DNA of 64,000 nt from Mycobacterium sp. 236(2023) (GCF_029623955.1 NZ_JARSBP010000002.1:1674001-1738000); one strand, 5' to 3'. Positions 26,475-36,144 are shown, counted from the stretch's first letter. A program made the numbers and translations. The notes: generated by a model not told the origin, from the letters alone.

Positions 26475-27887
26475 ATGACGTATCCCGAATTTCCCCACGA
26501 GACGCCCAGCGTCGGTGAGCTGGCCCTCGAAGACCGCGCCGCACTTCGGCGCGTCGCCGGGCTGTCCACCGAGCTCACCGACATCTCCGAAGTCGAATAC
26601 CGTCAGCTGCGCCTTGAGCGTGTCGTGCTCGTCGGGGTGTGGACCGACGGCACGTCCGCCGATGCCGACGCGAGCCTGGCCGAACTCGCCGCCCTGGCCG
26701 AGACCGCGGGCTCCGAAGTGCTCGAAGGGCTGATTCAGCGCCGCGACAAGCCGGATCCGTCGACCTATATCGGGTCGGGTAAGGCCCTGGAACTGCGTGA
26801 GATCGTGCTCGCGACCGGCGCCGACACCGTCATCTGCGACGGCGAACTCAGTCCCGCCCAGCTCAACGCGCTGGAGAAGGTCGTCAAGGTCAAGGTCATC
26901 GACCGCACGGCGCTGATCCTGGACATCTTCGCCCAGCACGCGACCAGCCGGGAAGGCAAGGCGCAGGTGTCGCTGGCGCAGATGGAGTACATGCTGCCGC
27001 GGCTGCGCGGCTGGGGCGAGTCGATGTCGCGCCAGGCCGGTGGCCGGGCCGGCGGCGCCGGCGGCGGAGTGGGAACCCGCGGTCCCGGTGAAACGAAGAT
27101 CGAAACCGACCGTCGCCGGATTCGCGAGCGAATGTCCAAGTTGCGCCGCGAGATTCGCGACATGAAGCAGGTGCGCGACACCCAGCGAAGCCGCAGGCTC
27201 GCCAACGACGTGCCGTCGGTGGCCATCGTCGGTTACACCAACGCGGGAAAGTCCAGCCTCCTCAACGCGCTCACCGGTGCGGGTGTGCTCGTGGAGAACG
27301 CCCTGTTCGCCACGCTGGAGCCCACCACACGCCGCGGCGAACTCGCCGACGGACGCGAATTCGTCCTGACCGATACCGTCGGCTTCGTCAGGCATCTGCC
27401 CACCCAGTTGGTCGAGGCCTTCCGCTCGACGCTCGAAGAGGTCGTCGACGCCGAACTGTTGCTGCACGTTGTCGACGGCTCCGACGTCAACCCGCTGGCA
27501 CAGGTCAACGCCGTCAGGCAGGTGGTCAACGAGGTCGTCGCCGAGACCGACGTCACCGCACCGCCGGAACTGTTGGTGGTCAACAAGATTGACGCCGCCG
27601 GTGACCTGGCCATGGCGCAGCTGCGGCGCGCGTTGCCCGGCGCGGTGTTCGTTTCCGCGCGCACCGGTGAGGGTTTCGACCGGTTGCAGGCCCGACTGGC
27701 CGAGATGATCGCTCCCCGCGACACTGTGGTTGACGTCACAATCCCTTACAGCAGAGGTGATCTCGTCAACCGCGTGCATGCGGAGGGTCGCGTCGACGCG
27801 ATCGAGCACATCGAGTCCGGAACCCGGATCAAAGCGCGCGTCCCGCTGGCCCTTGCGGGCGGATTAGCCGAGTTCGCCACGTTCTGA
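26475..27887 (+). CDS. hflX: Ribosome-associated GTPase HflX
   Basis: 470 residues. The N-terminal HflX domain and Gly-rich segment (GGRAGGAGGGVGTRGPGETKIETDRR) are followed by a GTPase domain with G1 GYTNAGKS, G3 DTVGF and G4 NKID. HflX splits stalled ribosomes and in mycobacteria affects hypoxia survival and macrolide response. The ATG at 26475 (MTYPEFP) starts the conserved part; an in-frame ATG at 26430 would add 15 unconserved residues. Rv2725c orthologue. Confidence 0.93.
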   Translation: MTYPEFPHETPSVGELALEDRAALRRVAGLSTELTDISEVEYRQLRLERVVLVGVWTDGTSADADASLAELAALAETAGSEVLEGLIQRRDKPDPSTYIGSGKALELREIVLATGADTVICDGELSPAQLNALEKVVKVKVIDRTALILDIFAQHATSREGKAQVSLAQMEYMLPRLRGWGESMSRQAGGRAGGAGGGVGTRGPGETKIETDRRRIRERMSKLRREIRDMKQVRDTQRSRRLANDVPSVAIVGYTNAGKSSLLNALTGAGVLVENALFATLEPTTRRGELADGREFVLTDTVGFVRHLPTQLVEAFRSTLEEVVDAELLLHVVDGSDVNPLAQVNAVRQVVNEVVAETDVTAPPELLVVNKIDAAGDLAMAQLRRALPGAVFVSARTGEGFDRLQARLAEMIAPRDTVVDVTIPYSRGDLVNRVHAEGRVDAIEHIESGTRIKARVPLALAGGLAEFATF

Positions 27888-27921
27888 CCAGTACGAATGC
27901 GGACGCAGGACCGCGGTCCGG

Positions 27922-27927
27922 TACGAT
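27922..27927 (+). promoter_or_regulatory. Possible -10 hexamer before the DEAD-box helicase, with a long leader
   Basis: TACGAT fits TAnnnT. If used, the message carries a leader of about 165 bases (to 28098). The leader has no in-frame stop from 27931 on, so a longer N-terminus cannot be excluded. Confidence 0.35.
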
Positions 27928-28098
27928 CGAGTGCGATATCGGTCGCGGACAGCCAGCGTTGGTCATCACGTCCGCAACTCCGAAACCACCGACTACGTGG
28001 CAACACCGCCACTGTGTGCACACTCCGCTGAACGGTTTCCGTCGCGGCTGCCGGGCACACGCTGCCCCACAAGGCCGAAAAGACAGGATAAACCTCCC

Positions 28099-29460
28099 AT
28101 GACAGCACCAACTTTTGCCGATCTCGGCGTGCCCGCGACTCTGGTGTCGGCGCTCACCGCAGGCGGCATCACCGCCCCGTTCCCCATCCAGGCGGCCACG
28201 CTGCCGGACTCCCTCGCCGGTCGTGACGTCCTCGGCCGTGGAAAGACCGGCAGCGGAAAGACTCTCGCGTTCTCCATCCCGCTCGTGGCGGGACTGATCG
28301 GTGGGAAGCGTCAACCGTCGCGCCCCGCGGGTCTTGTGCTCGCGCCCACCCGCGAGTTGGCGACGCAGATCACGGCCGCACTCGAACCCCTCGCGACCGC
28401 AGCGGGCCTGCGCGTCACGACCATCTTCGGTGGCGTCTCCCAAAGCAGGCAGGTGTCTGCGCTGCGCTCCGGCGTCGACATCGTCGTCGCGTGCCCGGGC
28501 CGCCTCGAAGACCTCATGAAGCAGCGACTGCTCACCCTCGACGGTGTGATCATCACCGTGCTCGACGAGGCCGACCACATGGCCGACCTCGGGTTCCTTC
28601 CCGGCGTCACCCGGATCATGGCGGCCACCCCGGCCGGCGGGCAGCGCCTGCTGTTCTCGGCGACGTTGGACAACGGCGTCGACAAGCTGGTCAACCGCTT
28701 CCTCACCGAGCCTGTGCTGCACTCGGTGAACGAGGTCGCCGACGCCCCCGCGCAGATGACACACCACGTCTTCCACGTCGGTGGTGTGCAGCAGAAGAAG
28801 GATCTCGTCCACCGCCTGGCATCAGGAACCGGCCGCCGGATCCTGTTCATGCGCACCAAGCACCAGGCGCGCAAGCTGGCCAAGCAGCTGACCGACTCCG
28901 GGGTTCCGTCAGTCGATCTGCACGGCAACCTTTCTCAGCCCGCCCGCGACAGGAACCTTGCCGCGTTCGCCAGCGGCGATGCGCGGGTGCTCGTCGCAAC
29001 CGACATCGCCGCGCGCGGTGTGCACGTCGACGACGTCGAACTCGTCGTGCACGTCGACCCGCCGATGGAACACAAGGCGTACCTGCACCGCTCCGGGCGT
29101 ACCGCACGAGCCGGCAGCGACGGCGACGTCGTGACCGTCGTGCTCCCTGAGCAGCGCCGTGACACCCAGCAGCTATTGCGCAAGGCCGGTATCACCGTGC
29201 GTCCGCAGGACGTTCATGCCGATTCCGCCGAAGTGAAGGCACTTGTCGGTGAGATCGCGCCGCTGCGCGCGCCTGCCCCGAAGGCGCCTGCCGCGAAGCC
29301 GGCTGGAAACAAGCCGGATCACGGCCGGTCGCGCGGCGAGCGCAACGGGCGTGCCGGTAACGAGCAGCAGCGGCGCGGCGGGCCCGCGCGCAACAGCCGC
29401 GGATCACGCGGCCGCAGGCCCCGTCAGGGCGCTCAGCGCGGCGCGAACACCGGAGGCTGA
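28099..29460 (+). CDS. DEAD-box ATP-dependent RNA helicase
   Basis: 453 residues. Q motif FADLGVPATLVSALTAGGITAPFPIQ, Walker A GRGKTGSGKT, motif II DEAD (VLDEADHM), motif III SAT, and motif VI HRSGRTARAG are all present. The last 70 residues are disordered and rich in Arg/Gly/Asn/Pro, an RNA-binding tail as in RhlE/CsdA-type helicases. It remodels RNA or ribosome precursors. ATG at 28099 chosen at the conserved Q-motif lead-in. The end overlaps the molybdoenzyme gene on the other strand by 28 bases. Confidence 0.92.
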   Translation: MTAPTFADLGVPATLVSALTAGGITAPFPIQAATLPDSLAGRDVLGRGKTGSGKTLAFSIPLVAGLIGGKRQPSRPAGLVLAPTRELATQITAALEPLATAAGLRVTTIFGGVSQSRQVSALRSGVDIVVACPGRLEDLMKQRLLTLDGVIITVLDEADHMADLGFLPGVTRIMAATPAGGQRLLFSATLDNGVDKLVNRFLTEPVLHSVNEVADAPAQMTHHVFHVGGVQQKKDLVHRLASGTGRRILFMRTKHQARKLAKQLTDSGVPSVDLHGNLSQPARDRNLAAFASGDARVLVATDIAARGVHVDDVELVVHVDPPMEHKAYLHRSGRTARAGSDGDVVTVVLPEQRRDTQQLLRKAGITVRPQDVHADSAEVKALVGEIAPLRAPAPKAPAAKPAGNKPDHGRSRGERNGRAGNEQQRRGGPARNSRGSRGRRPRQGAQRGANTGG

Positions 29461-31721
29461 TGCGCGCGCACCGGAGGCGGTGCCGCAGTGTACTTCTCGA
29501 CCTGCACCAGGACGTGCGCGCCGGTAGACCCATGTGCCAGTGATGATGTGCCGATGTCATCGGTGAGCACATTCGGATTCCCGTGCACGCACATCGAATC
29601 GGGGTCGTTCGGGTCCTCGGGGTCGAACCAGGCGCCCGTCGACAGCTGCACGACCCGGGGCCGGATGCCGTCGTCCACCACGACCCCGGCCAGGCATGCA
29701 CCCCGGTCGTTGAACACCCGCACCACGTCTCCTGCGCGCAGTCCGCGCGCCTCGGCGTCGGCCGGGTTCATTCGGATGGGTTCCCGGCCGGCGACTTTCG
29801 TCGCCTGGCTCGCCGCACCGCCGTCGAGCTGGCTGTGCAGTCTGCTGGCCGGCTGGTTGGCCAGCAGATGGAGCGGGAACGCGGATGCCCGTGAGCCGCC
29901 GAGCCATTCGCTCGGTTCGAACCACGTCGGATGGCCCGTGCAATCGTCATATCCGAAGCTGTCGATGTCAGCGGAGAAGATCTCGATCAAGCCGCTCGGC
30001 GTTGCGAGCCGGTGCGCCGACGGATCGGCGCGGAACTCTGACAGCAGCGTGAGGCCGTCGTCGGTCGGCAGCCGGAGGCGGCCTGCCCGCCAGAATTCCT
30101 CGAACGGCGGAACCTCGAAATCCAATGTCGCCGTCCACTTCTCGTAGAGATGGACCAGCCACTCGCGCGCCGTCCGCCCCTCGGTGAAGCTGTCCTCGAA
30201 ACCCAGATGGGCGGCCAGCGCGGCGAACGTGTCGTAGTCGTCGCGGGACTGGCTGTGCGGTTCGGCAAGTCGCGGCATCGCCATCAAGAGCGGATCGTTG
30301 CGGGACCCGGAGTAGTCGTCGCGTTCGGCAAAGGTCGTCGACGGCACCACGATGTCGGCATGCTTGGCCATCGGCGTCCAGTACGGGTCGTGGACGACGA
30401 CGGTGTCGGGCCGGGCCAGGGCCCGCCGCAGCCGGGGAATGTTCTGGTGGTGGTGGAACGGATTTCCACCCGACCAGTACACCAGCCTGATGTCGGGGTA
30501 GGTGAGCCGAAGTCCGTTGTAGTCGAACAGTTCTCCGGGGTGCAGGAGCATGTCGCTGACAGCGGCCACCGGGATGAACGCCGACACGGGGTTGATGCCC
30601 TGCGGGAGCCGGGGCAGTCCACACCTCAGCGGGGCCAGTCCGGGCTCGTTCATCGATCCGTAGCCGTGACCGAATCCGCCTCCGGGAAGGCCGATCTGGC
30701 CGAGCATCGCGGCCAGCGTCAGTCCCATCCATGGTGCCTGCTCGCCGTGGCGGGTCCGCTGCAGCGACCAGCTCACGGTGACGATCGTGCGGCCCGCCGC
30801 CATCCGGCGGGCCAGGGCGGTCAGGTCATCGGCGTCGAGGCCGCAGATCGGCGCCGCCCACTGCGGGGATTTCGGTGTGCCGTCGTCCATCCCGAGCAGG
30901 TATCGCTCGAAGCGGTCGTAGCCGGTGCAGTGGGTGGTGAGGAAGTCGCGGTCTATCAGAGATTCGGTGGCCAGCACATGGGCGAGGGCGAGCATGATGG
31001 CGACGTCGGTGCCCGGTGCCGGCGCGTACCAGTCGTAGGTGCCCTCGACGTCGTCGCGAAGCGGGGAGAACGACACGATGCGTCCGCCTCGGGCGCGGAA
31101 GCGGTTCAGCGCGCCGCGGGCCGGATGTGCGGTGGTGCCACCGTGGTTGACGCCCGTGTTCTTCAGCGCCAGACCTCCGAAACACACCATCAGGTCGGTG
31201 TGTTCGACGATGACGTCCCACTGCGTGGATCGTTTGAACAGGTCGTCGTGTGTTCCGACGACACGCGGCATGATCACGCCGGTTGCGCCCAGGCTGTAGG
31301 AGTGTCGCGAAAAGGTGAATCCGCCAAGGCAATTCAGGAACCGGTGCACCTGACTCTGAGCGTGGTGGAACCGGCCGGCGCTGGACCAGCCGTAGGAGCC
31401 TCCGTAGATCGCCTCGTTGCCGTGGGTGTCCACCACCCGGCGCAGTTCGTCACCCAGTCGTTCGGTGAGCTCGTCCCAGGAGACGGCGACGAAGTCGTCG
31501 GCTCCCCGGCGCGTGCTCGGTCCCGGCCCGCGCTCGAGCCATCCGCGGCGAATCGCCGGCGTGGTGATCCGGGAGATGTGGCGGATCGAGCCAGGCAGGT
31601 TCCCCAGTGCCGGGGACGGATCGGCGTCGCCGTCGAACGGCGTGACCGTGGCGATATCGCCCGCTTCGACGGTGGCGGCGAAGGCTCCCCAGTGCGTGAG
31701 GCTGGTCTGAGCTGGCGGCAC
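29433..31721 (-). CDS. Molybdopterin-dependent oxidoreductase, biotin/TMAO sulfoxide reductase type (BisC/TorA-like)
   Basis: 762 residues of the DMSO reductase family. GGSYGWSSAGRFHHAQSQ includes the Ser that ligates molybdenum, and no N-terminal FeS Cys motif is present, as in BisC. VYWSGGNPFHHHQN, HDPYWTPMAKHADIVVPSTTFAERDD and the C-terminal MopB segment LHSQLDGG fit the family. No Tat signal is visible, so it should be cytoplasmic and reduce sulfoxides (biotin or methionine) or N-oxides. GTG at 31721 is 7 bases after a TACACT -10 box; ATG at 31727 is the alternative. Not in this place in M. tuberculosis. Confidence 0.85.
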   Translation of the reverse strand: MPPAQTSLTHWGAFAATVEAGDIATVTPFDGDADPSPALGNLPGSIRHISRITTPAIRRGWLERGPGPSTRRGADDFVAVSWDELTERLGDELRRVVDTHGNEAIYGGSYGWSSAGRFHHAQSQVHRFLNCLGGFTFSRHSYSLGATGVIMPRVVGTHDDLFKRSTQWDVIVEHTDLMVCFGGLALKNTGVNHGGTTAHPARGALNRFRARGGRIVSFSPLRDDVEGTYDWYAPAPGTDVAIMLALAHVLATESLIDRDFLTTHCTGYDRFERYLLGMDDGTPKSPQWAAPICGLDADDLTALARRMAAGRTIVTVSWSLQRTRHGEQAPWMGLTLAAMLGQIGLPGGGFGHGYGSMNEPGLAPLRCGLPRLPQGINPVSAFIPVAAVSDMLLHPGELFDYNGLRLTYPDIRLVYWSGGNPFHHHQNIPRLRRALARPDTVVVHDPYWTPMAKHADIVVPSTTFAERDDYSGSRNDPLLMAMPRLAEPHSQSRDDYDTFAALAAHLGFEDSFTEGRTAREWLVHLYEKWTATLDFEVPPFEEFWRAGRLRLPTDDGLTLLSEFRADPSAHRLATPSGLIEIFSADIDSFGYDDCTGHPTWFEPSEWLGGSRASAFPLHLLANQPASRLHSQLDGGAASQATKVAGREPIRMNPADAEARGLRAGDVVRVFNDRGACLAGVVVDDGIRPRVVQLSTGAWFDPEDPNDPDSMCVHGNPNVLTDDIGTSSLAHGSTGAHVLVQVEKYTAAPPPVRAHQPPVFAPR

Positions 31722-31728
31722 CGGCATG

Positions 31729-31734
31729 AGTGTA
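31729..31734 (-). promoter_or_regulatory. -10 hexamer of a leaderless molybdoenzyme promoter
   Basis: TACACT on the minus strand lies 7 bases before the GTG at 31721, but only 1 base before the ATG at 31727. Confidence 0.4.
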
Positions 31735-31858
31735 GTGCGGCGGCGCGCAGGTGAGCAGCGCTCTTCCCGCCACCAACCAACCATCCGGTTGGGATACGGT
31801 ACGTTGGCGGTAACTGCCCGTACCAACCTCCGCACCTACTCCAGACGAGGACCTTTTC

Positions 31859-33028
31859 ATGGCCGAAGCCAAGTCAGTCATCGCCTACGAACGCACGCTG
31901 TTCGAACCCGAGCACGAGATGTTCCGCGAGTCCTTCCGCACGTTCCTGGACCGCCACGTCGCACCGCACCACGAGCAGTGGGAGAAGGACAAGCTCGTCG
32001 ATCGCGACGTGTGGCTCGAGGCCGGCAAGCAGGGCTTCCTCGGCATGGCCGTGCCCGAAGAGTATGGCGGTGGCGGCGTCGACGACTTCCGTTACAACAC
32101 CGTCATCACCGAAGAGATCATCCGCGGCAGGTACAGCGGACTCGGATTCAGCCTGCACAACGACGTCACCGCGCCCTACCTGCTTCGCCTGGCCACCGAG
32201 GAGCAGAAGCAGCGCTGGCTGCCGAAGTTCTGCAGCGGCGAGTACATCTCCGCGATCGCGATGACCGAACCGGGTACCGGAAGCGACCTGCAGGGCATCA
32301 AGGCTCGTGCCGTCAAGGAGGGGGACCACTACATCCTCAACGGCGCCAAGACGTTCATCACCAACGGAATTCACTCCGACCTGGTCATCGTCGTCGCGCA
32401 GACCGACCCCGAGAAGGGCGCACTCGGTTTCTCACTTCTGGTCGTCGAACGCGGCATGGAAGGTTTCGAGCGGGGCCGAAAGCTCGACAAGATCGGGCTC
32501 GACGCACAGGACACCGCCGAGCTGTCGTTCACCGACGTGAAGGTGCCCGCGGAGAATCTGCTCGGCGAGGAGGGGCAGGGCTTCATCTACCTGATGCAGA
32601 ACCTGCCCCAGGAGCGCATCAGCATCGCCATCATGGCCGCCGCGGCGATGGAGGCCGTACTGGACGGCACGCTGCAATACACCAAGGAGCGCAAGGCATT
32701 CGGCAAGCCGATCGGCAGCCAGCAGAACAGCCGGTTCCTGCTTGCCGAACTGTCTACCGAGGCCACCGTCGTGCGGATGATGGTGGACGAGTTCATCAGG
32801 CTGCACCTCGACGAGAAGCTCTCGGTGGAGCAGGCCGCGATGGCGAAGTGGTACTCGACCGAGAAGCAGGTTCATCTGATCGACCGCTGCCTGCAACTTC
32901 ATGGCGGATACGGCTACATGCGGGAATACGACGTCGCGAGGGCGTATCTCGACGCGCGCGTGCAAACCATCTACGGCGGCACCACCGAGATCATGAAGGA
33001 GATCATCGGTCGTAGTCTCGGGGTGTGA
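31859..33028 (+). CDS. fadE20: Acyl-CoA dehydrogenase, long-chain type (FadE20)
   Basis: 389 residues, FAD-dependent first step of beta-oxidation. Typical are AIAMTEPGTGSDL, KTFITNG and the C-terminal QLHGGYGYMREY. The usual MCAD base position near the C-terminus is Gly (YGGTTEIMK). As in long-chain and isovaleryl dehydrogenases, the base is probably Glu252 in LPQERIS. SD GAGGA lies about 9 bases before the ATG. Followed by a strong hairpin terminator. Rv2724c orthologue. Confidence 0.93.
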   Translation: MAEAKSVIAYERTLFEPEHEMFRESFRTFLDRHVAPHHEQWEKDKLVDRDVWLEAGKQGFLGMAVPEEYGGGGVDDFRYNTVITEEIIRGRYSGLGFSLHNDVTAPYLLRLATEEQKQRWLPKFCSGEYISAIAMTEPGTGSDLQGIKARAVKEGDHYILNGAKTFITNGIHSDLVIVVAQTDPEKGALGFSLLVVERGMEGFERGRKLDKIGLDAQDTAELSFTDVKVPAENLLGEEGQGFIYLMQNLPQERISIAIMAAAAMEAVLDGTLQYTKERKAFGKPIGSQQNSRFLLAELSTEATVVRMMVDEFIRLHLDEKLSVEQAAMAKWYSTEKQVHLIDRCLQLHGGYGYMREYDVARAYLDARVQTIYGGTTEIMKEIIGRSLGV

Positions 33029-33032
33029 GCGG

Positions 33033-33063
33033 GGCTCGGCCCGGCGAGAACGCCGGCCGAGCC
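33033..33063 (+). terminator. Hairpin terminator after fadE20
   Basis: A GC-rich stem of 13 pairs with one bulged C and an AGAA loop starts 4 bases after the fadE20 stop (arms GGCTCGGC..CGGCG and CGCCG..GCCGAGCC). It is followed by a T-rich stretch (ATTTTGTTT) some 15 bases on, but no immediate U tract. Confidence 0.7.
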
Positions 33064-33223
33064 AATGTTGCCCACGCATTTTGTTTACGGGGAATTCGGC
33101 GAGGTGACTTGGTTATCGACGTCCACTGAAGCAAAGTGAACGGACGCGGTAACTTTCTCAGACTTTTGTCAGCATGTTTGCAAAGGCAACTGAGTGCCCT
33201 GTCACCGACCGCGGGGAGGAAGA

Positions 33224-35407
33224 ATGAGCCGGCAGCCGTTGCTGCGCCTACGTGTGGTCGGTCGTTTGACGATCGGGCTGTTGGGAGTCGCTTCCGCGCT
33301 TCTGCTGGCTCCCCACGCCGGAGCGCAGCCCGAGGTCGACGCCAACAACGCCATCACCGCCGCGTTCGATGCCAGCGGCGGGGACGCGGGGCCACTCGGC
33401 CCTCGCATGGGTGACGCGTATCCGGTCGGAGCGGGCTTCGCGCAGAACTTCGCCGGCGGCAAGATGTACTTCACCCCGGCCACGGGTGCGCACTTCATGC
33501 GGGGCGCGATCCTGGAGAAGTACGAGGCAACGGGCGGTCCGGCCGAGGGCGACCTGGGGTTCCCCACCATGGACGAGGGGCCGGGTCGGGCACCGGACAG
33601 CGTCAACGCCACGTTCAGCGCCCCGGACAATCCGGTCATCTTCTGGACGCCCGGCACAGGGGCCAGGGTGGTTCGCGGTCCGATCAACGCGGCGTGGGAC
33701 AGGCTCGGCGGCTCCTCGGGCCCGCTCGGCGTGCCCGCCGAGGACGAGACGTACAACGGACCGGTGGTGACACAGAAGTTCACCGGCGGAGAGTTGTCCT
33801 ACGACTCGCGGGCCAAGACCTTCACGACCGTGCCGCCCGAGCTCGCCGGCCAGCTGGGCGATCTGACGATCCCCGACGATCCGGTGACCGCGATCAACGC
33901 GGCCCGCCGGGCCGCCGGCGGTGCACTCGGCCCCCTGGGAGCGCCCGACGGGGATCCGTACCCGATCGGTTCCGACGGGATGGCTCAGGACTTCGTCAAC
34001 GGCACCATCTTCTACAGCCCCGACACGGGCGCGAACGTCGTGACGGGACAGGTGCTGGCCAAGTACGAAAGCGTCGGCGGGCCTGAGGGTGATCTCGGGT
34101 TCCCGATCACCGGCGAGGAGGACGGCGGACTGGCGCCGTCGAGCCGGATGAGCACCTTCGCCGCGGAAGACAAGCCGGTGATCTTCTGGACCCCCGACCA
34201 CGGCGCGTTCATCGTGCGGGGCGCCATGAACGCCGCATGGGACAAGCTCGGCGGCGCGACCGGAGACCTCGGCGCACCCGTGGCCGATCAGACGCAGAAC
34301 GGCGACGTCGTCACCCAGCGCTTCAGCGGCGGCGCCATCTCGTGGGACACGGCGACACAGAAATTCAGCACGGAACCGGCGAACCTGGCCTCGCAGCTGG
34401 CCGGGCTTGAGGTTCCGGGTGGGGCAGCTCCGCAGTCGCCGCCGCCGTCGTCCACGCAAGCGTCGGAGAACGCGGACGACTCCGGGCTGAAGCTCAACTG
34501 GTGGTGGCTGCTGGCACTGGTGCCGGTGCTGGCGGTCCTCGGTTCGGTGGCCTACGCGGTGCTGCGCAGCCGCGGCGGTCGCAGCGAGACCGACATGTAC
34601 TCGCTGCCCGGACCCGACGACGGGCCCGACTTTCATCCCGCAATGGCCGGCGGGGGACAGCAGACCGGCGGTGACGACAGCCGGGAGGACGCTCTTTTCG
34701 GCGACCGCTACGCGCGAGAAGGGCTCGGTTCCTTGGCTTCTGCCACACCGTCGACGCCTCCGGCGGCCGGTGAGTTCACGCCGGAACCGCTCAGCTTCTG
34801 GGGGGCTCCGGTGCCGCAGGACGGTTCCGAGGGCCACGACGACGCCGAGGACGGTGTAGAAGCGGCGCAGGAAGATCCCGATTCCGTCGACACCGCACCG
34901 ACTCGGCTGCCGACCGCCGAGGAGGTCGCGTCGCGCAACGACACCGTGGCCGACGACGTAGTTGCCGACGACACTGTTGCCGACGACGACCTCGCCGACG
35001 ATGTCGCCGACGACGACCCGGCGCACGCCGATCTGGCTGACGGAGTCGGCGATGTGGCCGACGAGGACGACACCGCGGAAAAACTCTCGGCAGAGGACTT
35101 CGCCGCTGATCCGGAACCGTTCACGGCACCCGTCGCCTTGGCGCGGCCCGAGCCTGTCCGGGACTCGCTGACCGACACCGGGCGTCATGCCCGCATCGTG
35201 TTGGACGAGCCGATGCCGCTGGGCACCGCCCTGCACATGCCCTTCGACGATCCCGAAGAGATCCCACCCGGTTACCCGGTCAAGGCCGACACCAAGTCGG
35301 GCCTCTACTGGGCACCCGACAGCGCCGACTATCACGAGGCGCCGGTCGAAATCTGGTTCGCCAGTGAAGAAATCGCGCGGACGAACGGCTTCGTCCGCGG
35401 CGAGTAG
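33224..35407 (+). CDS. LGFP-repeat envelope protein with acidic cytoplasmic tail (Rv2721c family)
   Basis: 727 residues. A signal peptide (about 1-40, ending APHAGAQ) is followed by an outer part with LGFP-type repeats (GPLGPRMGDAYPV, GDLGFPTMDE, GPLGVPAEDE, GPLGAPDGDP, GDLGFPITGE, GDLGAPVADQ) to about residue 390. A Pro/Ser linker, one membrane helix at about 425-448 (WWWLLALVPVLAVLGSVAYAVL) and a long acidic Asp/Ala/Glu tail with VADD repeats complete it. LGFP repeats are thought to bind the arabinogalactan/mycolate layer. GGGGAGG before the ATG. Gene pair with lexA, tail to tail. Confidence 0.88.
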   Translation: MSRQPLLRLRVVGRLTIGLLGVASALLLAPHAGAQPEVDANNAITAAFDASGGDAGPLGPRMGDAYPVGAGFAQNFAGGKMYFTPATGAHFMRGAILEKYEATGGPAEGDLGFPTMDEGPGRAPDSVNATFSAPDNPVIFWTPGTGARVVRGPINAAWDRLGGSSGPLGVPAEDETYNGPVVTQKFTGGELSYDSRAKTFTTVPPELAGQLGDLTIPDDPVTAINAARRAAGGALGPLGAPDGDPYPIGSDGMAQDFVNGTIFYSPDTGANVVTGQVLAKYESVGGPEGDLGFPITGEEDGGLAPSSRMSTFAAEDKPVIFWTPDHGAFIVRGAMNAAWDKLGGATGDLGAPVADQTQNGDVVTQRFSGGAISWDTATQKFSTEPANLASQLAGLEVPGGAAPQSPPPSSTQASENADDSGLKLNWWWLLALVPVLAVLGSVAYAVLRSRGGRSETDMYSLPGPDDGPDFHPAMAGGGQQTGGDDSREDALFGDRYAREGLGSLASATPSTPPAAGEFTPEPLSFWGAPVPQDGSEGHDDAEDGVEAAQEDPDSVDTAPTRLPTAEEVASRNDTVADDVVADDTVADDDLADDVADDDPAHADLADGVGDVADEDDTAEKLSAEDFAADPEPFTAPVALARPEPVRDSLTDTGRHARIVLDEPMPLGTALHMPFDDPEEIPPGYPVKADTKSGLYWAPDSADYHEAPVEIWFASEEIARTNGFVRGE
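34946..35017 (+). repeat. Degenerate GCCGACGAC tandem repeat in the LGFP protein tail
   Basis: About six imperfect 12-15 base units built on GTxGCCGACGAC encode alternating VADD/LADD. Such in-frame repeats can vary in copy number between strains; that is inference. Confidence 0.6.
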
Positions 35408-35413
35408 CGGCCG

Positions 35414-36112
35414 TCAGATCTTGCGGATGACGGTGACGACCTTGCCGAGTACGGCGGCGTCGTTGCCGGGGATCGGGTCGAACGCCGGGTTGTGGGGCAT
35501 CAGCCACACCTGACCGCGGGTGCGCTTGAACGTCTTGACGGTGGCCTCACCGTCGATCATCGCGGCCACGATGTCGCCGTTGTCGGCGACGCTCTGCTGC
35601 CGGACGACCACCCAGTCGCCATCGCAGATCGCGGCGTCGACCATGGACTCGCCGACGACCTTGAGCAGGAACAGCGAGCCTTCCCCGACGAGTTCACGTG
35701 GCAGGGGGAAGACATCCTCCACGGCTTCCTCGGCGAGGATCGGGCCGCCGGCCGCGATCCGGCCCAGCACGGGAACGAACGTCGGCTCGGGCAGTGAATC
35801 CGATCCGGTGACGTCGGTGGTCACGATCGCGGCGGCGTTGTCGTCCGCGCCGCGAACGTCGACCGCACGCGGACGGTTGGGGTCGCGCCGCAGGTAGCCC
35901 TTGCGTTCCAGCGTGCGCAGCTGGTGGGCGACCGACGAGGTGGACGTCAGCCCCACCGCGTCGCCGATCTCCCTGATGCTTGGTGGATAGCCGCGACTGG
36001 TCACCGAGGCGCGGATGACGTCGAGGATCGTGCGCTGACGTTCGGTCAGACCAGAATCACGGCCACGAGCGGTGCCGGGGCCGTCGGTGCTGTCACTGGT
36101 GTCGTCGCTCAT
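35414..36112 (-). CDS. lexA: SOS repressor LexA
   Basis: 232 residues. N-terminal winged helix ([32 protein letters not shown]). The C-terminal autoprotease has cleavage site Ala121-Gly122 in RIAAGGP and catalytic Ser156 (VGESMVD) with Lys193 (ATVKTFK). It represses recA, chiZ and itself until RecA filaments trigger self-cleavage. ATG at 36112 lies 7 bases after a TACATT -10 box. Its own LexA box lies just upstream. Confidence 0.97.
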   Translation of the reverse strand: MSDDTSDSTDGPGTARGRDSGLTERQRTILDVIRASVTSRGYPPSIREIGDAVGLTSTSSVAHQLRTLERKGYLRRDPNRPRAVDVRGADDNAAAIVTTDVTGSDSLPEPTFVPVLGRIAAGGPILAEEAVEDVFPLPRELVGEGSLFLLKVVGESMVDAAICDGDWVVVRQQSVADNGDIVAAMIDGEATVKTFKRTRGQVWLMPHNPAFDPIPGNDAAVLGKVVTVIRKI

Positions 36113-36119
36113 GAGGCCG

Positions 36120-36125
36120 AATGTA
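36120..36125 (-). promoter_or_regulatory. -10 hexamer of a leaderless lexA promoter
   Basis: TACATT on the minus strand, 7 bases before the lexA ATG. Confidence 0.5.
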
Positions 36126-36144
36126 GCCGCGCCCGCGCCAATAA

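Noticed and set aside
25848..27809. Long open frame of 653 codons antisense to dapF and hflX
   Set aside because: Spans two real genes on the opposite strand and has no recognisable domain; a GC-bias artefact.
30150..31754. 534-codon plus-strand frame opposite the molybdoenzyme
   Set aside because: No motif, and the minus-strand frame has full DMSO-reductase family conservation.
33248..35335. Long antisense frame of 695 codons inside the LGFP gene
   Set aside because: Arises from codon bias of the repeats; the sense strand has signal peptide, repeats and membrane helix.
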